From NCBI GenBank assembly GCA_964450835.1, contig CAYVEQ010000012.1, forward strand, positions 1 to 45,460: a stretch of 45,460 nucleotides of DNA, in the 5' to 3' direction. The first letter of the stretch is position 1, and each line of letters begins with the position of its first letter. Source of the stretch: Caccocola sp964450835. GTDB lineage: Bacteria; Synergistota; Synergistia; Synergistales; Synergistaceae. The notes beneath the pieces were generated by a model. It ran no database searches and was not told the origin of the DNA. It saw only the letters and a list, made by a program, of their open reading frames with translations. A program made the position numbers and the translations under genes. Of the stretch, positions 8,142 to 16,414 are shown in pieces.

Positions 8142-9790
8142 CAGCGGCCGGCTTTTGTGAAATCTATAGTGGCGACCCATACCATATCGCCGCTTTTGAT
8201 GAGTTCGTCGTTGAGGCTCTCGTCTGTCTCGCCGTCTATTTCGAGGGCGCCGAGGGCGAGTCCACTGGTCTCTTTGCGCCCCAGAGCAAAGTTGGCGATG
8301 TTGACGCCGGCTTTGCCGAGGATGCTGCCTATCTTGCCGATGACGCCGGGGCGGTCATGGTTCTGGAAGATGAGCATTTTCCCCGCAGGCACGAAATCGA
8401 CCCAGTAATCGTTGACACGCACTATTCTCTGACGTCCTTCTTCCGTTATCGTGGCGAGAAGAGAGACGGGGCCTTTGCCCGTTTCCAGTTCTACGCCGAT
8501 AGTATTTTTATATGTGCGCGATTCGCCGCAGCTTTCGTCGATGGATATTTCCCTGTCGCCGGCGAGCAGCGGGGCAAGCATATAGCTGACCTGTGTGCCG
8601 ATGCTGACTTCAAGCATTCCTCTGAGCACGGCAATGGTGTAGGGGCGGAGTCTGTTCGGCAGACGTTTTTCCTCGTCGTCAAAAAGCGGGCCGCGCAGTG
8701 TAACGTGGCATTTGTGCGCGGCGGAGCCGCGGACCTGCGCGAGTTTCGCTGCGAGGAGTCCGATTTTGCGCGATAGGTTCAGGTACATGCGCTGATCCTG
8801 ATTCAGCGTCTGTTCGATGAAAGGCAGGTTGACGGCGTGATTGTACGGCTCCCCGCGCAGCACGCTCAGCATGTTCTGCGCTGCGATCCGCGACACCTCG
8901 GATTGCGCCTCGTGGGTGTTCGCGCCTATATGAGGCGTTATCACTATTCTGTCGGAAATGTCTTCCGCGAGAAATGGATGTCCAGCTTTGAGCGGCTCCG
9001 TGCTGTAAACGTCAGTGGCGAAACCGCCGAGCCGTCCGTCGCGCACCGCGCCGGCCACGGCGGCTTCGTCAACGATGCCGCCGCGCGCGCAGTTTATCAG
9101 GTAAGCTCCGTTCTTGAATACGCGGAGCATGTTCTCGTCTATCATATTCTTTGTCTCTTCCGTCAGCGGCGTGTGAATCGTCACCATATCAGCGAGAGAG
9201 ACGGCGCCCTCCAGGTCGTTCATGAGCTCAACGTGGAGAGACTCGGCGCGCGCGCTCGGTATATAGGGGTCGTAGGCAATGACTTCCATGTCAAACGCAC
9301 GGGCGCGTTTTGCCACTTCGCCGCCTATTCTGCCCAAACCTATGATGAGCAGTTTTTTGCCGCTGAGCTGGCGGCCTGTGAATCTGTTCCTGTCCCATTT
9401 TCCCGCGTGAAGCGAAGCGCACGCCTGCGGAACTTTGCGCACCACGGCCAGCATATTCGCCATTGTAAGCTCGGTCGCGGCGAGAGTGTTGCCGCTCGGC
9501 GCGTTTATCACTATTATCCCGCGGCGGCTCGCGGCAGAGAGGTCTATGTTGTCAACGCCGACTCCGGCGCGCCCTATGACTTTAAGATTGCGCCCCGCCT
9601 CGATTTTTCTTTCATCCATCGTTGTCCCGCTGCGCGTCAGTATCGCGTCGGCGCTTTCAAGCTTTTCTGTAATTTCTTCGTCGGTGAGTCCGAGCGCCAC
9701 TTCAAGTTCGACTTCCGCGGCGTTTCTGAAAATATCAAGCCCAGCCTCTCCGACCTTCTCTGTTACAAGAACTTTCCATTTTTTATCCAT
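8141..9790 (-). CDS. serA: D-3-phosphoglycerate dehydrogenase (SerA), long ACT-domain form
   Basis: Oxidises 3-phosphoglycerate to 3-phosphohydroxypyruvate with NAD, the committed step of serine synthesis. About 549 residues, matching the long type. The order is a catalytic and NAD-binding core (about 1-315, with GLGRIGGEVAKRA, NCARGGIVDEA and the catalytic His in ITPHIGANT), an intervening substrate-binding-like domain (about 320-450), and a C-terminal ACT domain (from about 470, with HDRPGVIGKIGSILG) of the kind that senses serine. It is the middle gene between an aminotransferase (29 bases upstream) and a phosphatase that overlaps its stop. The ribosome binding site is weak (GGACGGAT). Feedback inhibition by serine is a family expectation. 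Confidence 0.96.
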   Translation of the reverse strand: MDKKWKVLVTEKVGEAGLDIFRNAAEVELEVALGLTDEEITEKLESADAILTRSGTTMDERKIEAGRNLKVIGRAGVGVDNIDLSAASRRGIIVINAPSGNTLAATELTMANMLAVVRKVPQACASLHAGKWDRNRFTGRQLSGKKLLIIGLGRIGGEVAKRARAFDMEVIAYDPYIPSARAESLHVELMNDLEGAVSLADMVTIHTPLTEETKNMIDENMLRVFKNGAYLINCARGGIVDEAAVAGAVRDGRLGGFATDVYSTEPLKAGHPFLAEDISDRIVITPHIGANTHEAQSEVSRIAAQNMLSVLRGEPYNHAVNLPFIEQTLNQDQRMYLNLSRKIGLLAAKLAQVRGSAAHKCHVTLRGPLFDDEEKRLPNRLRPYTIAVLRGMLEVSIGTQVSYMLAPLLAGDREISIDESCGESRTYKNTIGVELETGKGPVSLLATITEEGRQRIVRVNDYWVDFVPAGKMLIFQNHDRPGVIGKIGSILGKAGVNIANFALGRKETSGLALGALEIDGETDESLNDELIKSGDMVWVATIDFTKAGR

Positions 9791-9819
9791 TGTCGTTTAT
9801 CCGTCCAATCTTTTCGCTG

Positions 9820-10914
9820 CTATGATTTTCGCGCCTCATTCAGTGCCTCTCTGAACGCGGCAAGTATTTCGTTCAGTTCCGCTTCTCCCCAGTCGCTGTA
9901 ATGGGCCGCGCGGATTATTTTGCCTTTCAGCGCCCCTTGACCTCCAGCGGTCGTGATTCCCATGAGCGAGAGGATGGCCCTGACGTTCTCGCTTCCGCCG
10001 TCCGGCGCGCTGAAGGCCGTCACGCCGGCCGACCTCAGCTTCGGGTCTTTTACGAGCAGTTCATAGCCGGCCGCCTCAAGCCCTGCCGCGAATGCGTCCG
10101 CCCATTCGCGGCGTTTTGCGAACCACGCGCGCGCGCCGTCTTTTAATATGATATCAAGCGCCGCGTCAAGCGTGCGGTAAAGAGAAACCGGGGGAGTGTA
10201 GGGGTTTTCGTAGGAATCTTTTTTCATATATTTAAGATGAAGCTTGATGTCGAAGTAATAGCTCAGGCACTCGCGCTTTTCAAGCTCGGCGAGCGCGCGT
10301 TTTGAAAGCCATACAAATCCGAGACCGGGAGGGGTCATCAGCCCTTTCTGCGATGCGGTGCAGAGCACGTCGACGCCCCATCTTTCGGGGTAACATTCCA
10401 TAGTCCCAACGGAACTTACCCCGTCGGCCAGTATCAGCGGCCTGTTCTTTTCCGGAAGGGCGGCTATAATGTCGCGGAGCCGCGCAGTGACGCCGGTTGA
10501 TGTCTCGTTGTGCGTGACAAGCAGCGCTCTGGCGTCGGGATGCCCGCGCACCAGCGCTGCCGCCTCTTCCGGCGACGGTGCGCTTCCTTCCGCGTAATCG
10601 GCGAAAATTCCCGCGGCGCCGGTGCGCAGCGCGATTTCGCGAAATCTTTTGCCGAAAGCGCCGCACGAAAGAGATATGAATTTGTCTCCCTCGCCAAGGA
10701 AGTTGACTGCGGCGCATTCAAGCGCCCCGGTACCCGAAGACGGAAGTATGACCACAGGAGAGCGGCTCTCAAAGAGTGTTTCGAGCTTTTTTGATATTCC
10801 CATAAATAGGGCGGAAAATTCAGGCCCTCTGTGGCTTTTCATCTGAGCGGCCCCAGCCGCGAGAGCTGCCAGCGGCACTTCGACAGGGCCCGGCGTCAAC
10901 AAATATTTCCTCAA
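9820..10914 (-). CDS. Class V aminotransferase (serine-pyruvate/alanine-glyoxylate type), possible phosphoserine aminotransferase
   Basis: A 364-residue pyridoxal-phosphate enzyme of the alanine-glyoxylate/serine-pyruvate aminotransferase family. It begins with the family-typical LTPGPVEVP. The PLP lysine is in TASQKGLMTPPG near residue 190, and PLP-contacting ADGVSSVGT is near 165. The TTG start is fixed by AAGGAGG eight bases upstream. It leads an operon with serA and a histidine phosphatase. The window has no separate serC, and class V enzymes adjacent to serA are thought to act as phosphoserine aminotransferases in some anaerobes and archaea. I therefore infer conversion of phosphohydroxypyruvate to phosphoserine. 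Serine or glycine catabolism is the alternative. Expression appears controlled by the leader and terminator at 11017-11248. Confidence 0.88.
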   Translation of the reverse strand: MRKYLLTPGPVEVPLAALAAGAAQMKSHRGPEFSALFMGISKKLETLFESRSPVVILPSSGTGALECAAVNFLGEGDKFISLSCGAFGKRFREIALRTGAAGIFADYAEGSAPSPEEAAALVRGHPDARALLVTHNETSTGVTARLRDIIAALPEKNRPLILADGVSSVGTMECYPERWGVDVLCTASQKGLMTPPGLGFVWLSKRALAELEKRECLSYYFDIKLHLKYMKKDSYENPYTPPVSLYRTLDAALDIILKDGARAWFAKRREWADAFAAGLEAAGYELLVKDPKLRSAGVTAFSAPDGGSENVRAILSLMGITTAGGQGALKGKIIRAAHYSDWGEAELNEILAAFREALNEARKS

Positions 10915-11016
10915 AAAAGAAACCTCCTTATGTAAAATCAGAGCGCGGGAGGGCTGACATTTCCCCGGCCCGCGCCGCGTTTAAGGCAGAGCGCGTCTCC
11001 GCATGGATCAAATATT

Positions 11017-11049
11017 AAAAAGAGACTGAAAGAAAAAACTTCCAGTCTC
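11017..11049 (-). terminator. Intrinsic terminator (attenuator) upstream of the serine operon
   Basis: On the minus strand GAGACTGGAAG pairs with CTTTCAGTCTC (11 bp including one G-U) around a T-only loop, followed by TTTTT (11017-11021). It lies between the serine-rich leader ORF and the first structural gene, about 100 bases before the aminotransferase start. Nothing upstream on this strand needs a terminator except the leader transcript, so it is best read as an attenuator. A hairpin at 11070-11086 (ACGCCG with CGGCGT) stands between leader stop and terminator. Past the terminator, 10943-10975 forms another GC-rich hairpin (GCGCGGG with CCCGCGC) without a T tract. Confidence 0.8.
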
Positions 11050-11091
11050 AAAACTTTCGCCAAATACTTACGCCGAACTGCGGCGTTTATG

Positions 11092-11181
11092 CTATTTGCT
11101 TTGAAACAGGCATATCACAAAAGCGCCGACCGTGAGGAGAGACGTGATGCCCGACCGCGACGAATATGCAAAGTATGACAT
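11092..11181 (-). CDS. Serine-rich leader peptide of the serine operon
   Basis: A 29-codon ORF, ATG to TAG, with AGGAGG seven bases before the start and a consensus promoter about 30 bases further up. The peptide begins MSYFAYSSRSGITS and holds six serines in 29 residues (positions 2, 7, 8, 10, 14, 28), five of them in the first 14 and mostly UCG codons. It is followed by a small hairpin, a strong terminator and the serine biosynthetic genes. GGCGCTTT in codons 19-21 can pair, with one bulged C, to AAACGCC just past the stop (11082-11088), as expected of segments 1 and 2 of an attenuator. The inferred role is that slow translation under low charged tRNA-Ser favours read-through. The peptide itself probably has no function. 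Confidence 0.68.
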   Translation of the reverse strand: MSYFAYSSRSGITSLLTVGAFVICLFQSK

Positions 11182-11219
11182 CCGCGATCCTCCTGTTCCA
11201 AAGATTCCACTGGCTTAAT

Positions 11220-11248
11220 TTTATACGCCCTAGTTTCATCAATGTCAA
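11220..11248 (-). promoter_or_regulatory. Consensus sigma-70 promoter of the serine leader and operon
   Basis: On the minus strand TTGACA (11243-11248) and TATAAA (11220-11225) are exactly 17 bases apart. Transcription would begin near 11213, about 30 bases before the leader ATG. Its strength fits control downstream by attenuation. Confidence 0.8.
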
Positions 11249-11318
11249 TACAGGACGGCACAATCAAGGGTTACAAACTGTTCTCCGATTTTAGCCTTAC
11301 GGTCTGCCGTTTATCATA

Positions 11319-11324
11319 TATAAT
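11319..11324 (+). promoter_or_regulatory. Candidate -10 element for mltG
   Basis: A perfect TATAAT lies 36 bases before the mltG start, but the -35 position (TTACGG at 11297-11302) is poor. The region 10915-11359 is otherwise occupied by the serine leader on the other strand. Confidence 0.35.
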
Positions 11325-11359
11325 AACAGCGTTCTCACAAGAGGACAGGGGGGCGGGCT

Positions 11360-12364
11360 TTGAACGACAGAGTTTCGGATTTTTTTGTTTACACAATAGC
11401 AGTGGCGGCTTTTTGTTTTATCTGCCTCTACATCCCATATAAATATCCGGAACTGCCCGAAGAATTTTTCCGGAAAGTTGAAGTCGTTATTCCGACCGGA
11501 ACGCCCGCCGGCGAAGCGGCGCGCCTCATCGCGGAAGCCGGAGCAGTAGACGACGCCGCGGCGCTGGCGCGCGAGATGACCAGCCGAGGCCTCGACAGGC
11601 GTATAAAGCCTGGGCTTTACACATTGCGCCGAGGTACGCTGCGCGGCGTGGCGCGGCAGCTTGAGATCGCCAGGCCCACAGTAAAAAAAGCGGCTCTGAT
11701 CCCCGGCTCACGCTTTGAGAGGATCTCCTCTCTGCTTTCTGACGAAGGCGTGACTGCGGCCGATATATACACTGCTATGTCGAACGCGGAAAATTTTTAC
11801 GAACCTGTCCGCAAATGGCTGCCGGATGAAACACGCGCGCGTATGGTTTTCCTGTTGCCCGAGACATATTTCATAGCGCCCGGAGCAAAAATGGCTCGCG
11901 ACTTTGTCGCCTCCGCATCGCGTCTCTGGTATGAACGTATCGGCAAACTGATAGACGGAGATGAGGATGCGACGGAGGTTCTCATGCGCGGTGTGCTCGC
12001 CTCTGTAGTAGAGGGCGAGGCGAAAGCCGCGGAGGAACGTCCGATACTCGCAGGAATTTTTCTGAAAAGGATAGATAAGAAAATGCGGCTTCAGTCTTGC
12101 GCGACTGTGATATATTGCTGGGCGGAGCTTGGCGTCAGGAAAACGGCGCTGAACTATAAAGACTTGGAAATAGACTCTCCCTATAATACATACAAAAACG
12201 ACGGCCTGCCGCCGGGGCCTATATGCGTGCCCTCCGAAAATTCATGGAGAAGCGCACTTGCACCGGAAGAGAGCGATTATCTCTTCTTCTTCGCAGACGG
12301 CAACGGGAGGCACATTTTCAGCGAAACGTACGCCGAACACCTGTCAAAGCAGCGGGAGTTATGA
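11360..12364 (+). CDS. mltG: Endolytic transglycosylase MltG (YceG-like)
   Basis: Cleaves nascent peptidoglycan strands at the outer face of the inner membrane. The 334-residue protein has one N-terminal membrane segment (about residues 8-25, VYTIAVAAFCFICLYI), then a LysM-like region (VEVVIPTGTPAGEAARLIAEAG) and a YceG catalytic domain. The proposed catalytic Glu is in LASVVEGEAK near residue 218, followed by SPYNTYKNDGLPPGPICVPS, a family signature. The TTG start follows a G-rich stretch. It begins a plus-strand run with a DUF4911-like gene, tldD and ftsK. The neighbouring FtsK fits a role in cell-wall growth and division. Family assignment is firm. Confidence 0.93.
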   Translation: MNDRVSDFFVYTIAVAAFCFICLYIPYKYPELPEEFFRKVEVVIPTGTPAGEAARLIAEAGAVDDAAALAREMTSRGLDRRIKPGLYTLRRGTLRGVARQLEIARPTVKKAALIPGSRFERISSLLSDEGVTAADIYTAMSNAENFYEPVRKWLPDETRARMVFLLPETYFIAPGAKMARDFVASASRLWYERIGKLIDGDEDATEVLMRGVLASVVEGEAKAAEERPILAGIFLKRIDKKMRLQSCATVIYCWAELGVRKTALNYKDLEIDSPYNTYKNDGLPPGPICVPSENSWRSALAPEESDYLFFFADGNGRHIFSETYAEHLSKQREL

Positions 12365-12367
12365 CTC

Positions 12368-12610
12368 TTGAAGCCTGAGATCAAAGCTTTGAAATTTGCG
12401 GTTCCGCATGAGGAGATACATTATATCAGCTGGATTATCGACGCGACGGAGGGGCTTGGCATTTTGCAGACCGACGATGCCAAGGCGGGTAAGATAACGG
12501 TTTTTACTCCGTCCGGGCAGGAGGAAAATATATTCGGCCTCATGAAGGCGCTTATAAAAGAAGGAATCGATATAGAATACGAGGAAGAGAAGGAGTCGGG
12601 AGAAATATAA
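12368..12610 (+). CDS. Small conserved protein, DUF4911-like
   Basis: An 80-residue soluble protein without membrane segment or cysteines. It has a pattern of two short alternating segments (FAVPHEEIHYISWIIDATEGLG and GKITVFTP) and a very acidic C-terminus rich in Glu. The form resembles the small DUF4911 family, whose function is unknown, but I cannot confirm this by eye. It starts with TTG three bases after the mltG stop, with GGGAG upstream, and ends two bases before tldD, so it is co-translated in the same operon. The alternative is an unrelated small regulator specific to this lineage. Confidence 0.7.
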   Translation: MKPEIKALKFAVPHEEIHYISWIIDATEGLGILQTDDAKAGKITVFTPSGQEENIFGLMKALIKEGIDIEYEEEKESGEI

Positions 12611-12612
12611 TA

Positions 12613-13980
12613 ATGAATCGCAGCCTTGATTTTTTTCATGAAAGAATTGCGGCCGCCGTCAGGGGCGGCGCGCAGTACGCGGATATATACATACAGTGCG
12701 GCGAGGGGCATTCCGTCCATTTTGAAGACGGGAAGATTGACGAGACGTCATCTTCGGCGGCAGACGGCTCGGGCAGCAGAATAATAGCAGACGGGAAGAC
12801 TTTTTTCTCACACGCTCCGACCGTCGGCGCGGCGGCTGTCGCCTCGGCCTTTGAAAACTGCGCCGCCATGGCGGGCACTGGCGCTGCTGCTTCGGCACCC
12901 CCCGACGTCTTGACGGTCGAAAGGCCGGAATCTCAGCTGAAACAGCCGGACGCCTCTTTTCTTCGTGAAATCGACGAAACTATAAAAAAAGAATCCCGCT
13001 ATATACGCCAGTCTTCATACCGCTATTCGGCCTCAAAGAAGAAAATCCTCGTGATAAAGCCCGGCGGCCTCATAGCGGAAGACGAGAGATACTACACATC
13101 GTTCGTCGCGCAGGTGATAGCCGAGCGCGACGGCGTAGTGCAAACCGGCTCCGAACGCCGCTGCATGACCATATCGCCCGAGCTTTTCTGGGAGGGTGCA
13201 TCTCCTCTTGAATTAGCGCGCACCGCTCTGCGCCGCGCTCTGCTTATGATCGAGGCGCGCCCCTGCCCGGCAGGGAAAATGCGCGTGCTGATGGCGGGGG
13301 AGGCCGGCGGCACGATAGTACATGAAGCATGCGGACACGGTCTTGAAGCAGATATAGTCGAAAAGGACTATTCCGCCTACCGCGGCAAAATCGGCGAAAC
13401 GGTCGCCGATGGATCCGTGACCATGGTCGACGAGCCTCTTACGAAAGGCTTGTACGGCAGCTACAACTTTGACGACGAGGGTACGCCTGCGCGCGAGACC
13501 GTGCTGATAGAAAAGGGCATCCTTAAAAATTATCTTACCGACATCCTTTCGTCGCAGCTCTACGGCCTGCCCCTTACCGGCAACGGAAGGCGCGAGTCTT
13601 ACCGCTGCATCCCGGTGCCCAGAATGAGCAACACATACCTGCTGCCAGGGCGTGATGACATGGATACCATGCTCGCGCGCACGGAACGCGGCCTGTTCGT
13701 AAAAAAGATGGGCGGGGGAGAGGTTGACCCGACCTCAGGCGATTTCGTATTTTATGTCAGCGAGGCATATCTTATCGAGAAGGGCAAAATCGTCTCTCCG
13801 GTACGCGGCGCCATACTTACAGGCAACGGCCCCGAAGCGCTCAGGAATATTTCCGCGCTTGGCCGCAATCTTGTGATGGACCCCGGCATGTGCGGGAAAT
13901 CCGGACAGAGCGTTCCCGTCACTGACGGACAGCCCTCTATGCTCATTGAAGGACTTACTGTCGGAGGCAGCGAGGCATGA
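12613..13980 (+). CDS. tldD: Metalloprotease TldD
   Basis: A zinc metalloprotease of the TldD/PmbA family; with TldE it degrades unfolded peptides, matures microcins and cleaves CcdA in Enterobacteria. The 455-residue length is standard. The zinc motif HEACGH is near residue 238 within GEAGGTIVHEACGHGLEAD. The C-terminal region GGGEVDPTSGDFVF and the ending GMCGKSGQSVPV are typical of TldD. No TldE/PmbA gene is adjacent, so it may act with a distant partner or alone. Its TGA overlaps the ftsK start as ATGA. Substrate in this organism is unknown. Confidence 0.93.
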   Translation: MNRSLDFFHERIAAAVRGGAQYADIYIQCGEGHSVHFEDGKIDETSSSAADGSGSRIIADGKTFFSHAPTVGAAAVASAFENCAAMAGTGAAASAPPDVLTVERPESQLKQPDASFLREIDETIKKESRYIRQSSYRYSASKKKILVIKPGGLIAEDERYYTSFVAQVIAERDGVVQTGSERRCMTISPELFWEGASPLELARTALRRALLMIEARPCPAGKMRVLMAGEAGGTIVHEACGHGLEADIVEKDYSAYRGKIGETVADGSVTMVDEPLTKGLYGSYNFDDEGTPARETVLIEKGILKNYLTDILSSQLYGLPLTGNGRRESYRCIPVPRMSNTYLLPGRDDMDTMLARTERGLFVKKMGGGEVDPTSGDFVFYVSEAYLIEKGKIVSPVRGAILTGNGPEALRNISALGRNLVMDPGMCGKSGQSVPVTDGQPSMLIEGLTVGGSEA

Positions 13981-16364
13981 GAGAACAGGAAACTTTTTCG
14001 CGCGGCAGGAGAAAAAAAAGCGTGCCGAAAGACAAGGCTAAAGCGCGGCAATTCAATACAAGAGGATTTTTTTCGGGATTTAGCGCGGCGCTTAAAATCT
14101 TTTATATCACAGCGCTGCTCATTACTCTCTATGTTACAGCCTCTCTCTACACGCCGTGGACAGGAGCGGCGGGAGCTGCGATGGCCAAGTGGCTTTTGTC
14201 GACAGTGGGCGGAGCCGTGATAATTCCGCTTGCCTTCCTGCTCTATACGGAGATAAAACTGATGTTTTCGCTGCCTATGGAGGGATGGCTGCGTCGGCTT
14301 TTCGGCTCTCTCTGCATATTCCTTTTTCTTTCTATGACACTCGGCATGAACAGACTGACCGGCGGAGAGAGCGCGCTTTTGCCGGAGGCTCTTTCGGCGG
14401 GGAAGTTCGGATACGGACTGAGTTCCGCCATATACCGGACCACGGGGATATTGGGAACGCTGCTTGCCGGCTTGCTCGCTATTTATCTGACACTTCTGGC
14501 CTTTAATCTCCGCCCGCTCTCTTTTATCAGATTCCCGCGCATTTCCCTTCCCGGACAGCGGCGTCATTCGGCCCTCGACCGCTCGGGCGACAGCCGGGAC
14601 GCGGAAGAGTATGAAGAAGAGCCTGAATCCGAAGAAGAAGACGCAGAAGATGAGAAAAACGCTCCGAACATATCCGAATTTGACGGCAGCGGGGATTACT
14701 TCGGCTACGATGAGGAGAAGCCCGAAAAAGCGTCATATGACGCGCCTCGTTCCGCAGGCCGGGGAAAAACGGCCTTAAATTCATCTTCTTCGCCTCTCGC
14801 CGCTTCATTTGAGGACAGTGAAACAGACCGCGGCGACGCGGAAGCGCTTCAAAACACAGAAACCACGGAAGATAAACCGGCAGTGCAGGAACCGAACTTC
14901 AATTTTGAAGAGAGCGGCACCCCGCGCGTGCGTCAGGGGATTTTTCCGCCGCCCATAGAGATATTCGGACCGAGCGAGTCTCGCGACGGAGAAATGAACG
15001 AAGAAAAGGCCGCTCCTCTCGGCGACAAAATCGTGCGCGCGCTCGACCAGTTCGGCATTGAGTCGCAGGTAGCCGAGATACTTGTAGGCCCTACGGTAAT
15101 ACAATTCCGCATACAACTTGCGCCCGGCATAAAAGTCAGCAAAGTCGCTGCTCTTTCAAACGACATCGCCCTCGCAACGGCTGTTCCGAGCCTCAGAATC
15201 GAAGCTCCGATACCGGGCAAGCCTTATGTCGGCATAGAAATTCCCAACCCGAAGCGCCGCGGCATACCTTTGCGCACGGTTATCGAGGACGAAGCGTTCA
15301 GAGATGCTAAGTTTGCGCTGCCTCTGCCTTTTGGCGTCGCTGTAAACGGAGATTCCGTGATAGTCGGCCTTGAAGAACTGCCTCACCTTCTTGTCGCCGG
15401 GACGACTGGGTCTGGCAAGAGCGTCTTCGTAAACTCTTGCATAGTCGGCCTCTGCTCGAAGCGCCCGCCTGAGGAACTGCGCATGATACTGGTGGATCCG
15501 AAGCGCGTTGAAATGGCCGTTTACGATAAACTGCCTCACCTGCTTACCCCGCCGGTTACAGATCCCAAGAAGGCTGTCCAGGCTCTCGCGTGGCTTATAC
15601 GCGAAATGGAGAACAGATACACGACTTTCGCCAAGATGCGCGTGAGGAATCTTGAGAGTTACAATGAAAAAGTTCTGCCCAAAGACAAACTCCCACACAT
15701 CGTTATAGTAGTCGACGAACTTGCTGACCTTATGATGACAGCAGCGAAAGAGGTTGAGGAATATATCTGCCGCCTCGCGCAAATGGCGCGGGCTACGGGA
15801 ATACATCTGATGCTGGCGACACAGCGCCCTTCCGTGAACATCATCACGGGCCTTATCAAGGCGAATATCCCCGCCCGCGTGGCATTCACCCTTCCGAGCA
15901 ACGCCGACTCCCGCACAATAATAGACTGCGCCGGAGCGGAAAAACTGCTCGGCAAGGGAGATATGCTCTTCCTGTCTACGAAACATCCGAAACCGGTGCG
16001 TATTCAGTCGCCGTGGATTGATGAAAAAATTCTGGCGGACTGGCTGACCTATATAACTAACACATTCGGAGAACCTGAGTTTATCGAGATAGAGGCCCAG
16101 GGTGCGAAAGGAGACGACAGCGCCGCGGGCGCCAGTTTCAACGATGATCTGCTTGAAGAAGCCATTGAAACCGTAATGGCGACGGGCATAGCCTCGGCCA
16201 GCGGATTACAGCGCAGGCTGCGGGTCGGCTTTTCGCGAGCCTCGCGCCTTATAGATATGATGGAGCAGCTCGGCATAGTAGGCCCCGCAGACGGTTCGCG
16301 TCCGCGCGAAATACTCGTCGACGAGGAGACGGCGCTTGAAATGCTGGAAAATGCGAGAAATTAA
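13977..16364 (+). CDS. ftsK: DNA translocase FtsK/SpoIIIE
   Basis: A septum-anchored ATP-driven DNA pump that clears chromosome ends during division. The 795-residue protein has four N-terminal membrane segments (about residues 35-55, 65-100, 105-120, 155-180), a long acidic low-complexity linker (about 200-330), and a RecA-like motor with Walker A GTTGSGKS near 480 and Walker B IVIVVDELADL near 577. A C-terminal winged-helix gamma domain (about 730-795, with GLQRRLRVGFSRASRLID) recognises polar DNA motifs. The last domain implies KOPS/SRS-like sequences in this genome. It overlaps tldD by four bases and is the last plus-strand gene before rpmB on the other strand. Identification is certain; FtsK versus SpoIIIE naming is not meaningful here. 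Confidence 0.96.
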   Translation: MREQETFSRGRRKKSVPKDKAKARQFNTRGFFSGFSAALKIFYITALLITLYVTASLYTPWTGAAGAAMAKWLLSTVGGAVIIPLAFLLYTEIKLMFSLPMEGWLRRLFGSLCIFLFLSMTLGMNRLTGGESALLPEALSAGKFGYGLSSAIYRTTGILGTLLAGLLAIYLTLLAFNLRPLSFIRFPRISLPGQRRHSALDRSGDSRDAEEYEEEPESEEEDAEDEKNAPNISEFDGSGDYFGYDEEKPEKASYDAPRSAGRGKTALNSSSSPLAASFEDSETDRGDAEALQNTETTEDKPAVQEPNFNFEESGTPRVRQGIFPPPIEIFGPSESRDGEMNEEKAAPLGDKIVRALDQFGIESQVAEILVGPTVIQFRIQLAPGIKVSKVAALSNDIALATAVPSLRIEAPIPGKPYVGIEIPNPKRRGIPLRTVIEDEAFRDAKFALPLPFGVAVNGDSVIVGLEELPHLLVAGTTGSGKSVFVNSCIVGLCSKRPPEELRMILVDPKRVEMAVYDKLPHLLTPPVTDPKKAVQALAWLIREMENRYTTFAKMRVRNLESYNEKVLPKDKLPHIVIVVDELADLMMTAAKEVEEYICRLAQMARATGIHLMLATQRPSVNIITGLIKANIPARVAFTLPSNADSRTIIDCAGAEKLLGKGDMLFLSTKHPKPVRIQSPWIDEKILADWLTYITNTFGEPEFIEIEAQGAKGDDSAAGASFNDDLLEEAIETVMATGIASASGLQRRLRVGFSRASRLIDMMEQLGIVGPADGSRPREILVDEETALEMLENARN

Positions 16365-16387
16365 ATTAGCGGCAGGATAAAAGGCAA

Positions 16388-16414
16388 TAAAAAAGAGCCG
16401 TGTTACACGGCTCT
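16388..16414 (-). terminator. Intrinsic terminator overlapping the rpmB stop codon
   Basis: On the minus strand AGAGCCGTG pairs with CACGGCTCT around a three-base loop TAA, which is the rpmB stop codon, and is followed by six T. The upstream arm therefore encodes the last rpmB codons. The A-rich side also gives a weak possibility of terminating ftsK from the plus strand. Confidence 0.85.

Noticed and set aside
11242..11442. 66-codon plus-strand frame before mltG
   Set aside because: It overlaps the mltG start in another frame and lies across the serine promoter; no ribosome binding site.
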